DNA from: Actinoplanes ianthinogenes
Lineage (GTDB): Bacteria > Actinomycetota > Actinomycetes > Mycobacteriales > Micromonosporaceae
Direction of reading: 5' to 3'
Length of the DNA: 64,000 nucleotides
Assembly (NCBI RefSeq): GCF_018324205.1
Contig: NZ_AP023356.1
Location: 1,984,001-2,048,000 of the forward strand
Part shown: piece after piece, positions 17,971 through 28,648 of the stretch
Numbering within the stretch: position 1 is the stretch's first letter
Layout: each line of letters begins with the position of its first letter
Translations under genes and position numbers: made by a program
The notes under the pieces: model-generated
Told to the model about the DNA's origin: nothing
Databases searched by the model: none
The model's input: only the letters and a program-made list of their open reading frames with translations

Positions 17971-19401
17971 TCAGAGCCCGAGCCCATCACCGGGCCCTGG
18001 AATCTCATCAGGATCTCTCGGATTCGTGTCCGATCTCGGGTCGGGAAACGGGTGATCGAGCCCATCGGCTCCGTCCCGGCCGGCGACATCCCTCTTGCGA
18101 GCCTCTCTCACCGGAGGGAGCGGCGGGGAGAGAAGCAGGCCGGGAAGGGGGTCGGATTCCACGAAGGGAACCAGGTCGGGGAGCTCCACCTCAAGTTCAG
18201 AAACAGATACGGCTTCGGTGTTGAATACCGTGATGTCCTCGCCGACAGAGACGCCGTCGTGCCCCCGGACCACCCGGACAGCCCCGAGCGGATAGGTGGC
18301 ACCGCGCGTGATGTCGTCCTTCCAGGAAATGGGCATCTGCTCAAGCTGAGCGGTGACCGTGTCTCGCAACTCACCCAAACTCACATTGTTTCCTGGGCGC
18401 GGGAAGAAGAAGTCCGCAAGAGCGGTGGCGAGTCCGTGATTGCGAGACAAGATCTGCGCGGCCGTGGGCGTGGCAGTCACTTGGTAGAGGAAAGAGTTGA
18501 TCTGCTTGTTCTCATCTCCGACCTGAAGGCCTCGCACACCCTCGACGCCGATGCCGATCAGGCCGCAGAGAAAGTCGAGTATGCCGCGCTGCTGGCGTTC
18601 GACAGTGATGTAACGAGGCGACGCGAACAGCCCCCAACCCTCGTGGCTGAAAGCACTCACCAATGCCGACCGCAACCGTGAATCACCAGGACTGAGCTGG
18701 AGTCTGGCAATCGCCATGCGCACGGAAGCACGCTGGAAGACTTCGTGGAAATCCATGCTGCCGCCCTCATACGTGGCGGTGAAGGTGTTGATCTGGACGT
18801 TGTAACGCCCGACCTGCGCACCCCGGGAGCCCTCGAACCGGATCATGTCAGCGATCTCGTGATCGAGCCGCTCGCTCGAGCCGGGAACCCCCCTCTCCGC
18901 GTCCCGGTACCAGGCGTGGGCTTCCTCCGCCGCCTCCGACAACGAGCGTTCGAACAGTTCGCTCAACCCGCCGTCCTTCAGACGGAAGAATTGGGTGAAC
19001 CGCGGCGGGATGCGCTCTTCCGCGCCCCAGCCAAGATCGGCGAGTTCGACCGTGACGCCGAACATGAACTTTGCGGCACCCTCGCCGGCGTTCAGCCTTT
19101 CCTCGATCTCCGCGCGAACCGTCGTCCCGGCCAGACACTCCCACAGCGGCACCGGACCTTCGATCACCCGCATCCATTCATTGGAGAACAGACGCCTCCA
19201 GATATCGGCCGAATACCTTTCGCGCAGATCGCCCGACTCGACGGGATACGTGAGATCCGACGCCCAAAGATCGACGGCGACATCCTCCTGACGAACACGT
19301 CGCAGCGCCACGATGCGGCCGTACGATTCACCGAACGGTAGCCAGAAGATATATACGGAGACCGTAGAACTTTCCACGTCCACTCCCGTCCGCTCGTTCA
19401 A
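17971..19401 (-). CDS. Unknown protein with two RHIM/amyloid-like QVGxxNxQxNxF motifs
   Basis: A 476-residue protein of no family I know. Two 13-residue motifs of the same pattern stand at 195-207 (AQVGRYNVQINTF) and 292-304 (LQVGDENKQINSF), each followed by a similar helical stretch (about 50 residues), suggesting an internal duplication. The pattern matches the C terminus of the divergent small protein and resembles the RIP-homotypic-interaction core. The C-terminal 60 residues are rich in Pro, Asp and Gly. The TTG start has GGAGG 9 bases upstream; a GTG 9 bases earlier abuts the same GGAGG. Base composition is lower in G+C than the neighbours (31 of 60 at 18481-18540). Confidence 0.65.
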   Translation of the reverse strand: MNERTGVDVESSTVSVYIFWLPFGESYGRIVALRRVRQEDVAVDLWASDLTYPVESGDLRERYSADIWRRLFSNEWMRVIEGPVPLWECLAGTTVRAEIEERLNAGEGAAKFMFGVTVELADLGWGAEERIPPRFTQFFRLKDGGLSELFERSLSEAAEEAHAWYRDAERGVPGSSERLDHEIADMIRFEGSRGAQVGRYNVQINTFTATYEGGSMDFHEVFQRASVRMAIARLQLSPGDSRLRSALVSAFSHEGWGLFASPRYITVERQQRGILDFLCGLIGIGVEGVRGLQVGDENKQINSFLYQVTATPTAAQILSRNHGLATALADFFFPRPGNNVSLGELRDTVTAQLEQMPISWKDDITRGATYPLGAVRVVRGHDGVSVGEDITVFNTEAVSVSELEVELPDLVPFVESDPLPGLLLSPPLPPVREARKRDVAGRDGADGLDHPFPDPRSDTNPRDPDEIPGPGDGLGL

Positions 19402-19523
19402 TGTAGACACCCTCCAATGTGAAGCGGCCGGGGGCCACGCGCTGTCCGAGATTCGACCGCCGGCGGCCACTGGATCCGCCTACGATCATTCATCGGCATC
19501 GTTTCGTTCGACGGGAGTGGCTC

Positions 19524-19901
19524 TTGTCTGCGACAGAGGTCATCACAGCGGCATTGGCCGCCGGGGCAGGCGCCGGATTGCAGGACTCGGCTTCGGCAGC
19601 GGTCCGCGACGCGTACAACGAACTCAAGAATCGACTGAAGCACATATTCGGCGGCAACAACGACGAGGCAGTGCAGGCGCTGGATGTCGACGAGACCGAC
19701 AGCGCGGCGTGGAACGCCCGCCTCAGCAAATGGGTGACCTCAACCGGCGCGGACAAAGACGAGCAGGTCTTGGCTGCCGCCCGGAAACTATTGGAACTGA
19801 CCGGAACGCCGATACCCTCGAGCAAATATCACGTCGACGCCCGCGGGGGACGCGGCGTGCAGATCGGTGACGGCACCACCCAGAACAACACCTTTTCCTG
19901 A
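19524..19901 (+). CDS. Small protein with C-terminal RHIM-like motif
   Basis: A 125-residue protein. The N-terminal helical domain (SATEVITAALAAGAGAGLQD to about residue 95) resembles small actinobacterial proteins annotated as RIP homotypic interaction motif-containing. The last residues hold the motif VQIGDGTTQNNTF at 112-124, nearly at the C terminus. The TTG start has GGGAG 6 bases upstream. It is divergent from the larger protein carrying two copies of the same motif. Such motifs seed amyloid-like signalling complexes in animals, fungi and bacteria; a role in a suicide or defence switch is inference. Confidence 0.7.
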   Translation: MSATEVITAALAAGAGAGLQDSASAAVRDAYNELKNRLKHIFGGNNDEAVQALDVDETDSAAWNARLSKWVTSTGADKDEQVLAAARKLLELTGTPIPSSKYHVDARGGRGVQIGDGTTQNNTFS

Positions 19902-19902
19902 T

Positions 19903-21417
19903 TCAGATGGCGCGCTCGCGGCCGGACCAGTACGGGTCGCGGAGGAGCCGTTTGTAGAGCTTGCCGTTCGGGTCGCGAGGTAGCTCGTCGGCGTAGTCCA
20001 CGCTGCGCGGCAGCTTGAAGCGGGCCAGCCGGCCGCCGAGGAAGGCCAGCAGCTCCTCGGTCAGCTCGGGACCGGTCTTCACCCCCGGCACGGGCCGCAC
20101 CACCGCCTTGATCTGCTCGCCCCACTCGTCGTGCGGGACGCCGAAGACCGCGACGTCGGCGACCGCCGGGTGGGTGGCCAGCTCGTTCTCGATCTCGGCC
20201 GGATAGACGTTCACACCGCCCGTGATGATCACGTCGCTCTTGCGGTCACATAGATAGAGATAGCCGTCGGCGTCGAGATATCCGATGTCACCGACCGTGA
20301 ACATCCGCCCGTGCCACGACTGCCGCGTCTTCTCCTCGTCGCCCAGGTATTCGAACGTGGCGTCGCCCATTTGCAGGTAGACCGTCCCGGGCCGCCCGAC
20401 CGGAGCGTCCTCGCCGTCCTCGCCGAGCACCCGCACCCGCGACCCCGGCCACGCCCGTCCCACCGAACCCGGTCGATCAAGCCACTCAGCAGCGGTGATG
20501 AGTGTCCCGCCGCCCTCGCTGGCGGCGTAGTACTCGACCACCACCGGGCCCCACCACTCCAGCATCCGCCGCTTGACCTCGTGCGGGCAGGGCGCGGCGC
20601 CATGGATCATCACCCGCATCGAACTCAGGTCGTAGCGGTCGCGAACCGCAGCGGGCAGCGCCAGCAACCGCCGGAACTGCGTCGGCACCATGTGACTGTG
20701 GGTGACTCGATGCCGCTCGATGAGCCGCAGCATCTCCTCCGGCTCCCACCGGTCCATCACCACCACCGGATGCCCGAACTGGAGCGAGATGACAGCGAAG
20801 TTCATCACCGCCGTGTGGTAGAGCGGCGAGCAGCACAGATGAACGTGCCCGTCGAAGGGCCGCAGACCGAAAAGACCGAAGAACCACAACGACACTTGGG
20901 GTACGACGTCAGGATCAGCCCCGGTCAACGGCCGCCGCACCCCTTTGGGACGCCCCGACGTGCCGGACGTGTAGACCATCAGTGCCCCGGTCGTCCGCGG
21001 CTCGGGCCGCCCCGATCCGCCGCCGCCCAACTCCCGCACGCTCACCGGCGCCGGCACCCCCGGCCCGGCCGCCGCGCCGACGGTGAAGCGCTCGTCGGCC
21101 ACGAACACCTTCGCCCCGCTGTCCCGCAGGATGTACCCGATCTCGGCAGCCGTCAGGTGCCAGTTCAACGGCACCGAGTACAGCCCGGTCTGCAGCGTCG
21201 CGAACTCGACGGCCAGCAGGTCGGCGCCGTTGGGCAGGAGCATCGCGACGGTGTCGCCGGGCACCAGCCCCCGCTCCTGGAAGTCCCGCCCGATCCGGTC
21301 GGCGCGGGCGGCCAGCTCGCCATAGGTGACGATGCGGCCGTCCGGGTCGACGACCGCGACCCGGTCCGGGTCCCGGCGCGCGATGTTCCACAACCCGATG
21401 TCACTCACGAGCGTCAC
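19903..21417 (-). CDS. Acyl-CoA synthetase (FadD family)
   Basis: A 504-residue adenylate-forming ligase with the P-loop VYTSGTSGRPKGV, the aromatic/acid motif YYAASEGGG, the hinge YLYLCDRKSDVIITGG and the C-terminal PNGKLYKR lysine. Its first codons are GTG; a second in-frame GTG 9 bases in fits better with a TATAGA -10-like element that abuts the first, giving a leaderless start. It sits behind a KstR box and divergent from the DUF35-ltp4-ltp3 operon, so it likely activates a steroid-derived acid. It is not obviously FadD17, FadD19 or FadD3. Confidence 0.85.
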   Translation of the reverse strand: MTLVSDIGLWNIARRDPDRVAVVDPDGRIVTYGELAARADRIGRDFQERGLVPGDTVAMLLPNGADLLAVEFATLQTGLYSVPLNWHLTAAEIGYILRDSGAKVFVADERFTVGAAAGPGVPAPVSVRELGGGGSGRPEPRTTGALMVYTSGTSGRPKGVRRPLTGADPDVVPQVSLWFFGLFGLRPFDGHVHLCCSPLYHTAVMNFAVISLQFGHPVVVMDRWEPEEMLRLIERHRVTHSHMVPTQFRRLLALPAAVRDRYDLSSMRVMIHGAAPCPHEVKRRMLEWWGPVVVEYYAASEGGGTLITAAEWLDRPGSVGRAWPGSRVRVLGEDGEDAPVGRPGTVYLQMGDATFEYLGDEEKTRQSWHGRMFTVGDIGYLDADGYLYLCDRKSDVIITGGVNVYPAEIENELATHPAVADVAVFGVPHDEWGEQIKAVVRPVPGVKTGPELTEELLAFLGGRLARFKLPRSVDYADELPRDPNGKLYKRLLRDPYWSGRERAI

Positions 21418-21419
21418 TC

Positions 21420-21433
21420 TATAACGCGTTCCA
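21420..21433. promoter_or_regulatory. KstR operator for fadD
   Basis: TATAACGCGTTCCA fits TnnAACnnGTTnnA. It lies directly upstream of the fadD start on the minus strand and overlaps a -10-like TATAGA. Confidence 0.78.
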
Positions 21434-21475
21434 GTTATGGAACAGGCGCACAGAAGCAGCCTTGAATCGCAGAGT

Positions 21476-21489
21476 TAGAACGTGTTTCA
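21476..21489. promoter_or_regulatory. KstR operator for the DUF35-ltp4-ltp3 operon
   Basis: TAGAACGTGTTTCA matches the KstR consensus. It ends 8 bases before the favoured GTG start of the DUF35 gene. Confidence 0.82.
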
Positions 21490-21497
21490 CTGTGTTC

Positions 21498-22433
21498 GTG
21501 CTCTCCGCCCCGCTGACCATCAGCTTCGACTACACGCGGTCGCTCGGGCCGGTGCTGGGCCGGTTCATGACCGCTCTGCGCGAGCGGCGGGTGCTCGGCA
21601 GCCGCACCGCGGACGGCCGGGTGCACGTGCCCCCGCTCGAATATGACCCGGCGACCCACGCCCCGGTGATCGACCTGGTCGAGGTGCGCCCCACCGGCAC
21701 CGTGACCAGCTGGACCTGGACCGACCGGCCGCTCGACGGGCAGCCGCTGGACCGGCCGTTCGCCTGGGCGCTGATCCGGCTCGACGGCGCCGACACCGCC
21801 TTGCTGCACGCCGTCGACGCGGGCTCCCGGGAGCTGATGCGCACCGGCATGCGGGTCAGCATCCGCTGGGCCGCCGACCGCACCGGCCACATCCGCGACA
21901 TCGCGTGCTTCCAGCCCGGCGAGGTCACCGACGGTCCCGACCGGCGCGACGACGAGCCGGTCACGGTCATGACCACGCCGATCCGGCTGTCGTACACCCA
22001 CACCACCTCCGCCGACGAGAGCCGCTATCTGTACGCCCTCGCCGACGGCCGCCTGCTCGGGCAGCGCTGCCCGGTCTGCCGCAAGGTCTACGTGCCGCCC
22101 CGGGTCTGCCCCGCCGACGGCGTGCCCACCGAGGAGGAGGTGGCGATCCGCGACCACGGCACGGTCACGACGTTCTGCGTGGTGAACGTCCCGTTCGCCG
22201 GGCAGCGCCTGGACCCGCCGTACGTGGTGGCGCAGATCCTGCTGGACGGCGCCGACATCCCGATCCCGCACCTGATCCTCGGCCTGCCCGCCGACCAGGT
22301 GCGGATGGGCATGCGGGTGGCCGCGGTCTGGCGCGACCCGGAGAGCTGGACGACCACCCCGGAGAACATCGTGCACTTCCGCCCCACCGGCGAGCCGGAC
22401 GCGCCGTACGAGTCGTATCGGGAACACCTGTGA
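21498..22433 (+). CDS. Double DUF35 OB-fold protein (Rv3521-like)
   Basis: A 311-residue protein made of two DUF35-type halves. The second half has an intact zinc ribbon (RCPVCRKVYVPPRVCPADG) and an OB fold. The first half keeps a similar frame (VHVPPLEYDP, then an OB fold) but has lost the zinc cysteines. DUF35 proteins assist thiolase-like partners with acyl-CoA substrates, as ChsH2 does for Ltp2. The next two genes encode such partners in the same order as Rv3521-Rv3523. GTG codons at 21492 and 21498 are both possible; no Shine-Dalgarno site is seen, so the mRNA may be leaderless. Confidence 0.8.
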   Translation: MLSAPLTISFDYTRSLGPVLGRFMTALRERRVLGSRTADGRVHVPPLEYDPATHAPVIDLVEVRPTGTVTSWTWTDRPLDGQPLDRPFAWALIRLDGADTALLHAVDAGSRELMRTGMRVSIRWAADRTGHIRDIACFQPGEVTDGPDRRDDEPVTVMTTPIRLSYTHTTSADESRYLYALADGRLLGQRCPVCRKVYVPPRVCPADGVPTEEEVAIRDHGTVTTFCVVNVPFAGQRLDPPYVVAQILLDGADIPIPHLILGLPADQVRMGMRVAAVWRDPESWTTTPENIVHFRPTGEPDAPYESYREHL

Positions 22434-23476
22434 GCGTCGCGGTGATCGGCTTCGCGCAGGCGCCGTGCCTGCCCTCGGCGGGCACGACCAGCGGCGTGGA
22501 GACCCTGGTGCCGGTGTTCCGGCGGGCGCTGGCCGAGGCCGGGCTGGACCGGCATGAGGTGGACTTCTGGTGCTCCGGCTCGTCGGACTACCTGGCCGGG
22601 CGGGCGTTCTCGTTCGTCAACGCCGTGGACGCGATCGGGGCGTACCCGCCGATCTGCGAGTCGCACGTGGAGATGGATGCGGCGTGGGCGTTCTACGAGG
22701 CGTACGTGAAGATTCTGGCCGGCGAGGCGGAGACCGCGCTGGTGTACGGCTTCGGCAAGGCCTCGGCCGGGCTGCTGCGCCGGGTCCTCGCCCTGCAACT
22801 GGACCCGTACACGGTCGCGCCGCTGTGGCCGGACTCGGTGAGCGTGGCCGCGTTGCAGGCACGGTGCGCGCTCGACGCCGGTGTGGTCACCGAGCGCGCG
22901 ATGGCCGAGGTGGCGGTGCGCAGCCGCGCGGACGCGAGCGCCAATCCGTACAGTCAATTGTCCGGTGTCCTTGATCTTGATGATCTTCTCGCCCGGCCCT
23001 ATCTGGCCGAACCGCTGCGGGCGCACGACTGCGCGCCGGTCTCGGACGGTGCGGCCGCGCTGGTGCTGGCCTGCGGGGAGCGGGCCCGGCGGCATCCGCG
23101 ACGCGCCTGGATCAGCGGGGTGGCGCACCGGATCGATCCGCAGGGTCTCGGCGAGCGGGACCTGACCGCGGCGCCGTCGGCGACGGCCGCGGCCGAGGCG
23201 GCGGGTCTGCCCGGCGATCTCGACGTGGCCGAGTTGCACGCTCCCTTCACCCACCAGGAGTTGCTGCTGCGCGCCGCGCTCGGGCTCGGTGAGCGGGTCC
23301 GGATCAATCCGTCCGGTGGCGCGCTCTGCGGGAACCCGATGTTCTCGGCCGGGCTGGCCCGGATCGGCACGGCGGCCGAGCAGGTGATGTCCGGCCGGGC
23401 CCGCACGGCGGCCGGGCACGCCACCAGCGGGCCGGCCCTGCAACAGAATCTCGTCTGCGTGCTGGAGGCGTCGTGA
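22430..23476 (+). CDS. ltp4: Thiolase-fold lipid-transfer-like protein (Ltp4/Rv3522-like)
   Basis: A 348-residue thiolase-superfamily protein of the SCP-x type. C-terminal landmarks include ELHAPFTHQELLLRAALG and the NPSGGALCGNPMFSAG loop; the usual N-terminal nucleophilic cysteine is not evident at ESHVEMDAAWA. It starts with a GTG that overlaps the DUF35 stop by 4 bases, and its own stop overlaps ltp3. In M. tuberculosis Ltp3 and Ltp4 are encoded together in the KstR regulon; their reaction is not settled. It probably forms a heterocomplex with the neighbours. Confidence 0.82.
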   Translation: MSVAVIGFAQAPCLPSAGTTSGVETLVPVFRRALAEAGLDRHEVDFWCSGSSDYLAGRAFSFVNAVDAIGAYPPICESHVEMDAAWAFYEAYVKILAGEAETALVYGFGKASAGLLRRVLALQLDPYTVAPLWPDSVSVAALQARCALDAGVVTERAMAEVAVRSRADASANPYSQLSGVLDLDDLLARPYLAEPLRAHDCAPVSDGAAALVLACGERARRHPRRAWISGVAHRIDPQGLGERDLTAAPSATAAAEAAGLPGDLDVAELHAPFTHQELLLRAALGLGERVRINPSGGALCGNPMFSAGLARIGTAAEQVMSGRARTAAGHATSGPALQQNLVCVLEAS

Positions 23477-24616
23477 TGCGAACGGTGCGAGCGGCCGTGC
23501 TGGGGACCGGGCAGACGCACCATCGGACGCGGCGGACCGACGTGTCGATGGCCGGGCTGTGCCGGGAGGCGATCGACCGGGCCCTGATCGACGCCGGCGT
23601 CGACTGGCCGCAGATCGACGCCGTGGTGCTCGGCAAGGCGCCCGACCTGTTCGAGGGCGTGATGATGCCGGAGCTGTTCCTGGCCGGGGCGATCGGCGCG
23701 GCCGGGCGTCCGCTGCTGCGGGTGCACACCGCCGGCTCGGTCGGCGGGGCCACCGCGAACGTGGCGACCACGCTGGTCAAGGCCGGGGTGCACCGCCGGG
23801 TGCTGGCGGTCGCGTTCGAGAAGCAGTCCGAGTCGAACGCGATGTGGGCGCTGTCGATCCAGCCGCCGTTCACCGCGCCGATCGGGGCCGGGGCGGGCGG
23901 CTACTTCGCGCCGCACCTGCGCGCCTACATCCGGCGCTCGCACGCGCCGGCCCACATCGGCGCGCTGGTCGCGGTCAAGGACCGCCGCAACGGCGCCCTC
24001 AACGAGTACGCCCACCTGCGGCAACCCGGCATCACCGTGGAGTCGGTGCAGGCGTCGGCGATGCTCTGGGACCCGATCCGGTACGACGAGACCTGCCCCT
24101 CCTCCGACGGCGCGTGTGCCGTGGTGATCGGGGACCAGGCCGCCGCCGAGGCGTCGGCACGGCCGGTCGCGTGGATCCGGGCGACCGCGATGCGCACCGA
24201 GCCGACCTTCTTCGCCGGCAAGGACCACGTGAACCCGCGGGCCGGCGCCGAGGCGGCGCGGGCGCTCTGGCAGGCGGCCGGGATCACCGACCCGCTCGAC
24301 GAGGTGGATGTCGCGGAGATCTACGTGCCGTTCTCCTGGTTCGAGCCGATGTGGCTGGAGAACCTGGGTTTCGCCGAGGCCGGGCACGGCTGGAAGCTGG
24401 TGGAGGCGGGCGAGACCCGGATCGGCGGGCGGCTGCCGGTGAACCCGTCCGGCGGGGTGCTCTGCTCGAACCCGATCGGCGCCTCCGGGATGCTGCGGTT
24501 CGCCGAGGCTGCCATGCAGGTGATGGGCCGGGCCGGCGAGCACCAGGTGGCCGGGGCCCGGACGGCGCTCGGCCACGCGTACGGCGGTGGCTCGCAGTTC
24601 TTCTCGATGTGGGTGG

Positions 24617-24645
<29 letters not shown>
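23473..24645 (+). CDS. ltp3: Thiolase-fold lipid-transfer-like protein (Ltp3/Rv3523-like)
   Basis: A 390-residue thiolase-fold protein resembling Ltp3. Landmarks are HTAGSVGGATANVA in the N-terminal half, YDETCPSSDGACAVVIG, and the active-site loop VNPSGGVLCSNPIGASG with a GHAYGGGSQFF end. GTG overlaps the ltp4 stop (GTGA); an ATG one codon later is equally possible. The last 29 bases overlap the 3' end of cyp125 on the other strand. It likely acts with Ltp4 and the DUF35 protein on a steroid-CoA substrate. Confidence 0.85.
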
Positions 24646-27036
<2,391 letters not shown>

Positions 27037-27096
27037 GCCTTGTGCCTTCGGATTAAGCTGCGTGCGGTTTGATCCATCGACGAGGGTGGGGGCGGC

Positions 27097-27837
27097 ATGG
27101 CGCGGTCGGGTAATGGCAGTCTTCCGGTCTGGAGGGTGGTCGTTCTCCTCGGAGCGGCCGGAACTGCGATCGGCCTGATCGGACAGATCCCCGTGCTGGC
27201 CCTGATCGGCGGCGTGCTGACCGTCGTGGGCGTGCCGGGGCTGGTGATCGCGCAACGGTCCACCGCACGCTCCGGCCCGGCCGCGCCGCGTGCCGCGCGG
27301 AGCGGGTCGTCGACGTTCTGGGTGTGGGGCGGCGTCGTGGTCGCGGTGGCGGTGGTCGCCGGGCTGCTGATCGCGCACCCGTGGTCGGACGAGGACGACC
27401 AGCAGGTCAAGCCGGGGGCCGCGAAGACGCCGCTGGACTTCTACGTGGTGCAGGAGGTCACCCCGGGGGCGTGCACGGCGGAGACGCCGGGGCAGCAGTA
27501 CACCGCGGCCGACGGCAGCAGTTGTCTGAAGGTGTCGGCCGCCGGCGGGTTCTCGGTGCGGCAGCTGGACCAGATCCGGGTGCAGAACGATCCGGACTTC
27601 GGCGGCTGGACGGTCTCGGTGACCTTCGCCGACCAGGACGGCGCCCACTTCAGCGACCTGACCGCCCAGGTGAGCGCCCAGCCCGAGCCGCGCAACCAAC
27701 TCGCCATCGTGATGGGGTCCAAGATGCTCAGCAACCCGACCGTCATCGAGCGCATCCCCAGCGGCACGGCGATGATCGGGGGCCGGATGTCCCAGGACGA
27801 GGCCCAGTCGCTGGCCCGCGAACTCGGCGCGCCCTGA
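27097..27837 (+). CDS. Membrane protein with SecD P1-head-like domain
   Basis: A 246-residue protein with three hydrophobic segments (about residues 11-30, 32-52 and 73-92) and a C-terminal extracytoplasmic domain of about 140 residues. That domain resembles the SecD/SecDF P1 head fold: DFYVVQEVTPGAC, then FADQDGAHFSDLTAQV and a closing AMIGGRMSQDEAQSLARELG. Two cysteines (in GACTAET and SSCLKV) could form a disulfide. GGTGGGGGCGG precedes the ATG. It stands alone between fadA5 and ipdF and has no evident steroid role. Confidence 0.7.
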   Translation: MARSGNGSLPVWRVVVLLGAAGTAIGLIGQIPVLALIGGVLTVVGVPGLVIAQRSTARSGPAAPRAARSGSSTFWVWGGVVVAVAVVAGLLIAHPWSDEDDQQVKPGAAKTPLDFYVVQEVTPGACTAETPGQQYTAADGSSCLKVSAAGGFSVRQLDQIRVQNDPDFGGWTVSVTFADQDGAHFSDLTAQVSAQPEPRNQLAIVMGSKMLSNPTVIERIPSGTAMIGGRMSQDEAQSLARELGAP

Positions 27838-27850
27838 CCGACCGGGCCGA

Positions 27851-28648
27851 TCAGGGGTGCTGGCTGCTCACCGAGATCACCTCGCCGGTGAGGTAGGACG
27901 CGTAGTCGCTGGCCAGGAACGCCACCACGGTCGCCACCTCCCACGGCTGCGCGGCCCGGCCGAACGCCTCGCGCCGGGCCAGCCCGGCCAGCTCCGGCTC
28001 ACCGATCACCCTGCTCAGGTTGGCGTGCATGGCGAGGCTGGGAGCCACCGCGTTGACCCGGATGCCGTGCGCGGCGACGTCCAGCGCGGCACACCGGGTG
28101 AAGGCCATCACCCCGGCCTTCGCCGCCGCGTAATGTGCCTGCCCGGCCTGCGCGCGCCAGCCGAGCACCGAGGCGTTGTTCACCACCGCTCCCCCGCCGC
28201 CCTGCGCGATCATCTGCCGCAGCGCCGCCCGCGTGCACCGGAACGTGCCGGTCAGCGTCACGTCCAGCACCCGGCCCCACTCGTCGTCGGTCATCTCGTC
28301 GACGGCCCGCTCGCCACCCAGCCCGGCGTTGTTGATCATGACGTCCAGCCGCCCGAACTCCCGGGCCGCGCCGCTCACGAGACCCCGCACGTCACGGTCG
28401 TCCGTGACATCACAGACCAGGGACAAGACCCGATTTGCGTACGCCTTCGTCAAGCGCTCGTGCGCCTCGGCCAGACGCCGCTCGTGCCGGTCGCTGAGCA
28501 CCACCCGGGCCCCCTCGGCGAGGCAGCGCTCGGCGATGGCGGCGCCGATCCCGGTGCCGGCTGACGCGGTCACCACCACGACCTTGCCGGTCAGCAGGTC
28601 ATGCCCGGCCGGCGCCCTCGGCGATCCGGCCGGCGCGGCCGGCGTCAT
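27851..28648 (-). CDS. ipdF: SDR dehydrogenase IpdF (HIP catabolism)
   Basis: A 265-residue short-chain dehydrogenase very similar to Rv3559c (IpdF), which oxidises the 5-hydroxy group of 5-OH-HIP-CoA in ring C/D breakdown. Cofactor loop TASAGTGIGAA (27-37), NNAG at 106-109, catalytic S160, Y173 and K177. The NNASVLGWRAQ segment and the EVISVSSQ end are nearly the same as in IpdF. The ATG overlaps the fadE30 stop by 4 bases, the same pair order as Rv3560c-Rv3559c. Confidence 0.9.
   Translation of the reverse strand: MTPAAPAGSPRAPAGHDLLTGKVVVVTASAGTGIGAAIAERCLAEGARVVLSDRHERRLAEAHERLTKAYANRVLSLVCDVTDDRDVRGLVSGAAREFGRLDVMINNAGLGGERAVDEMTDDEWGRVLDVTLTGTFRCTRAALRQMIAQGGGGAVVNNASVLGWRAQAGQAHYAAAKAGVMAFTRCAALDVAAHGIRVNAVAPSLAMHANLSRVIGEPELAGLARREAFGRAAQPWEVATVVAFLASDYASYLTGEVISVSSQHP

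Noticed and set aside
27097-27837. A SecD protein of the Sec translocase
   Set aside because: Only a P1-head-like region is suggested; the six-helix transmembrane part of SecD is missing.
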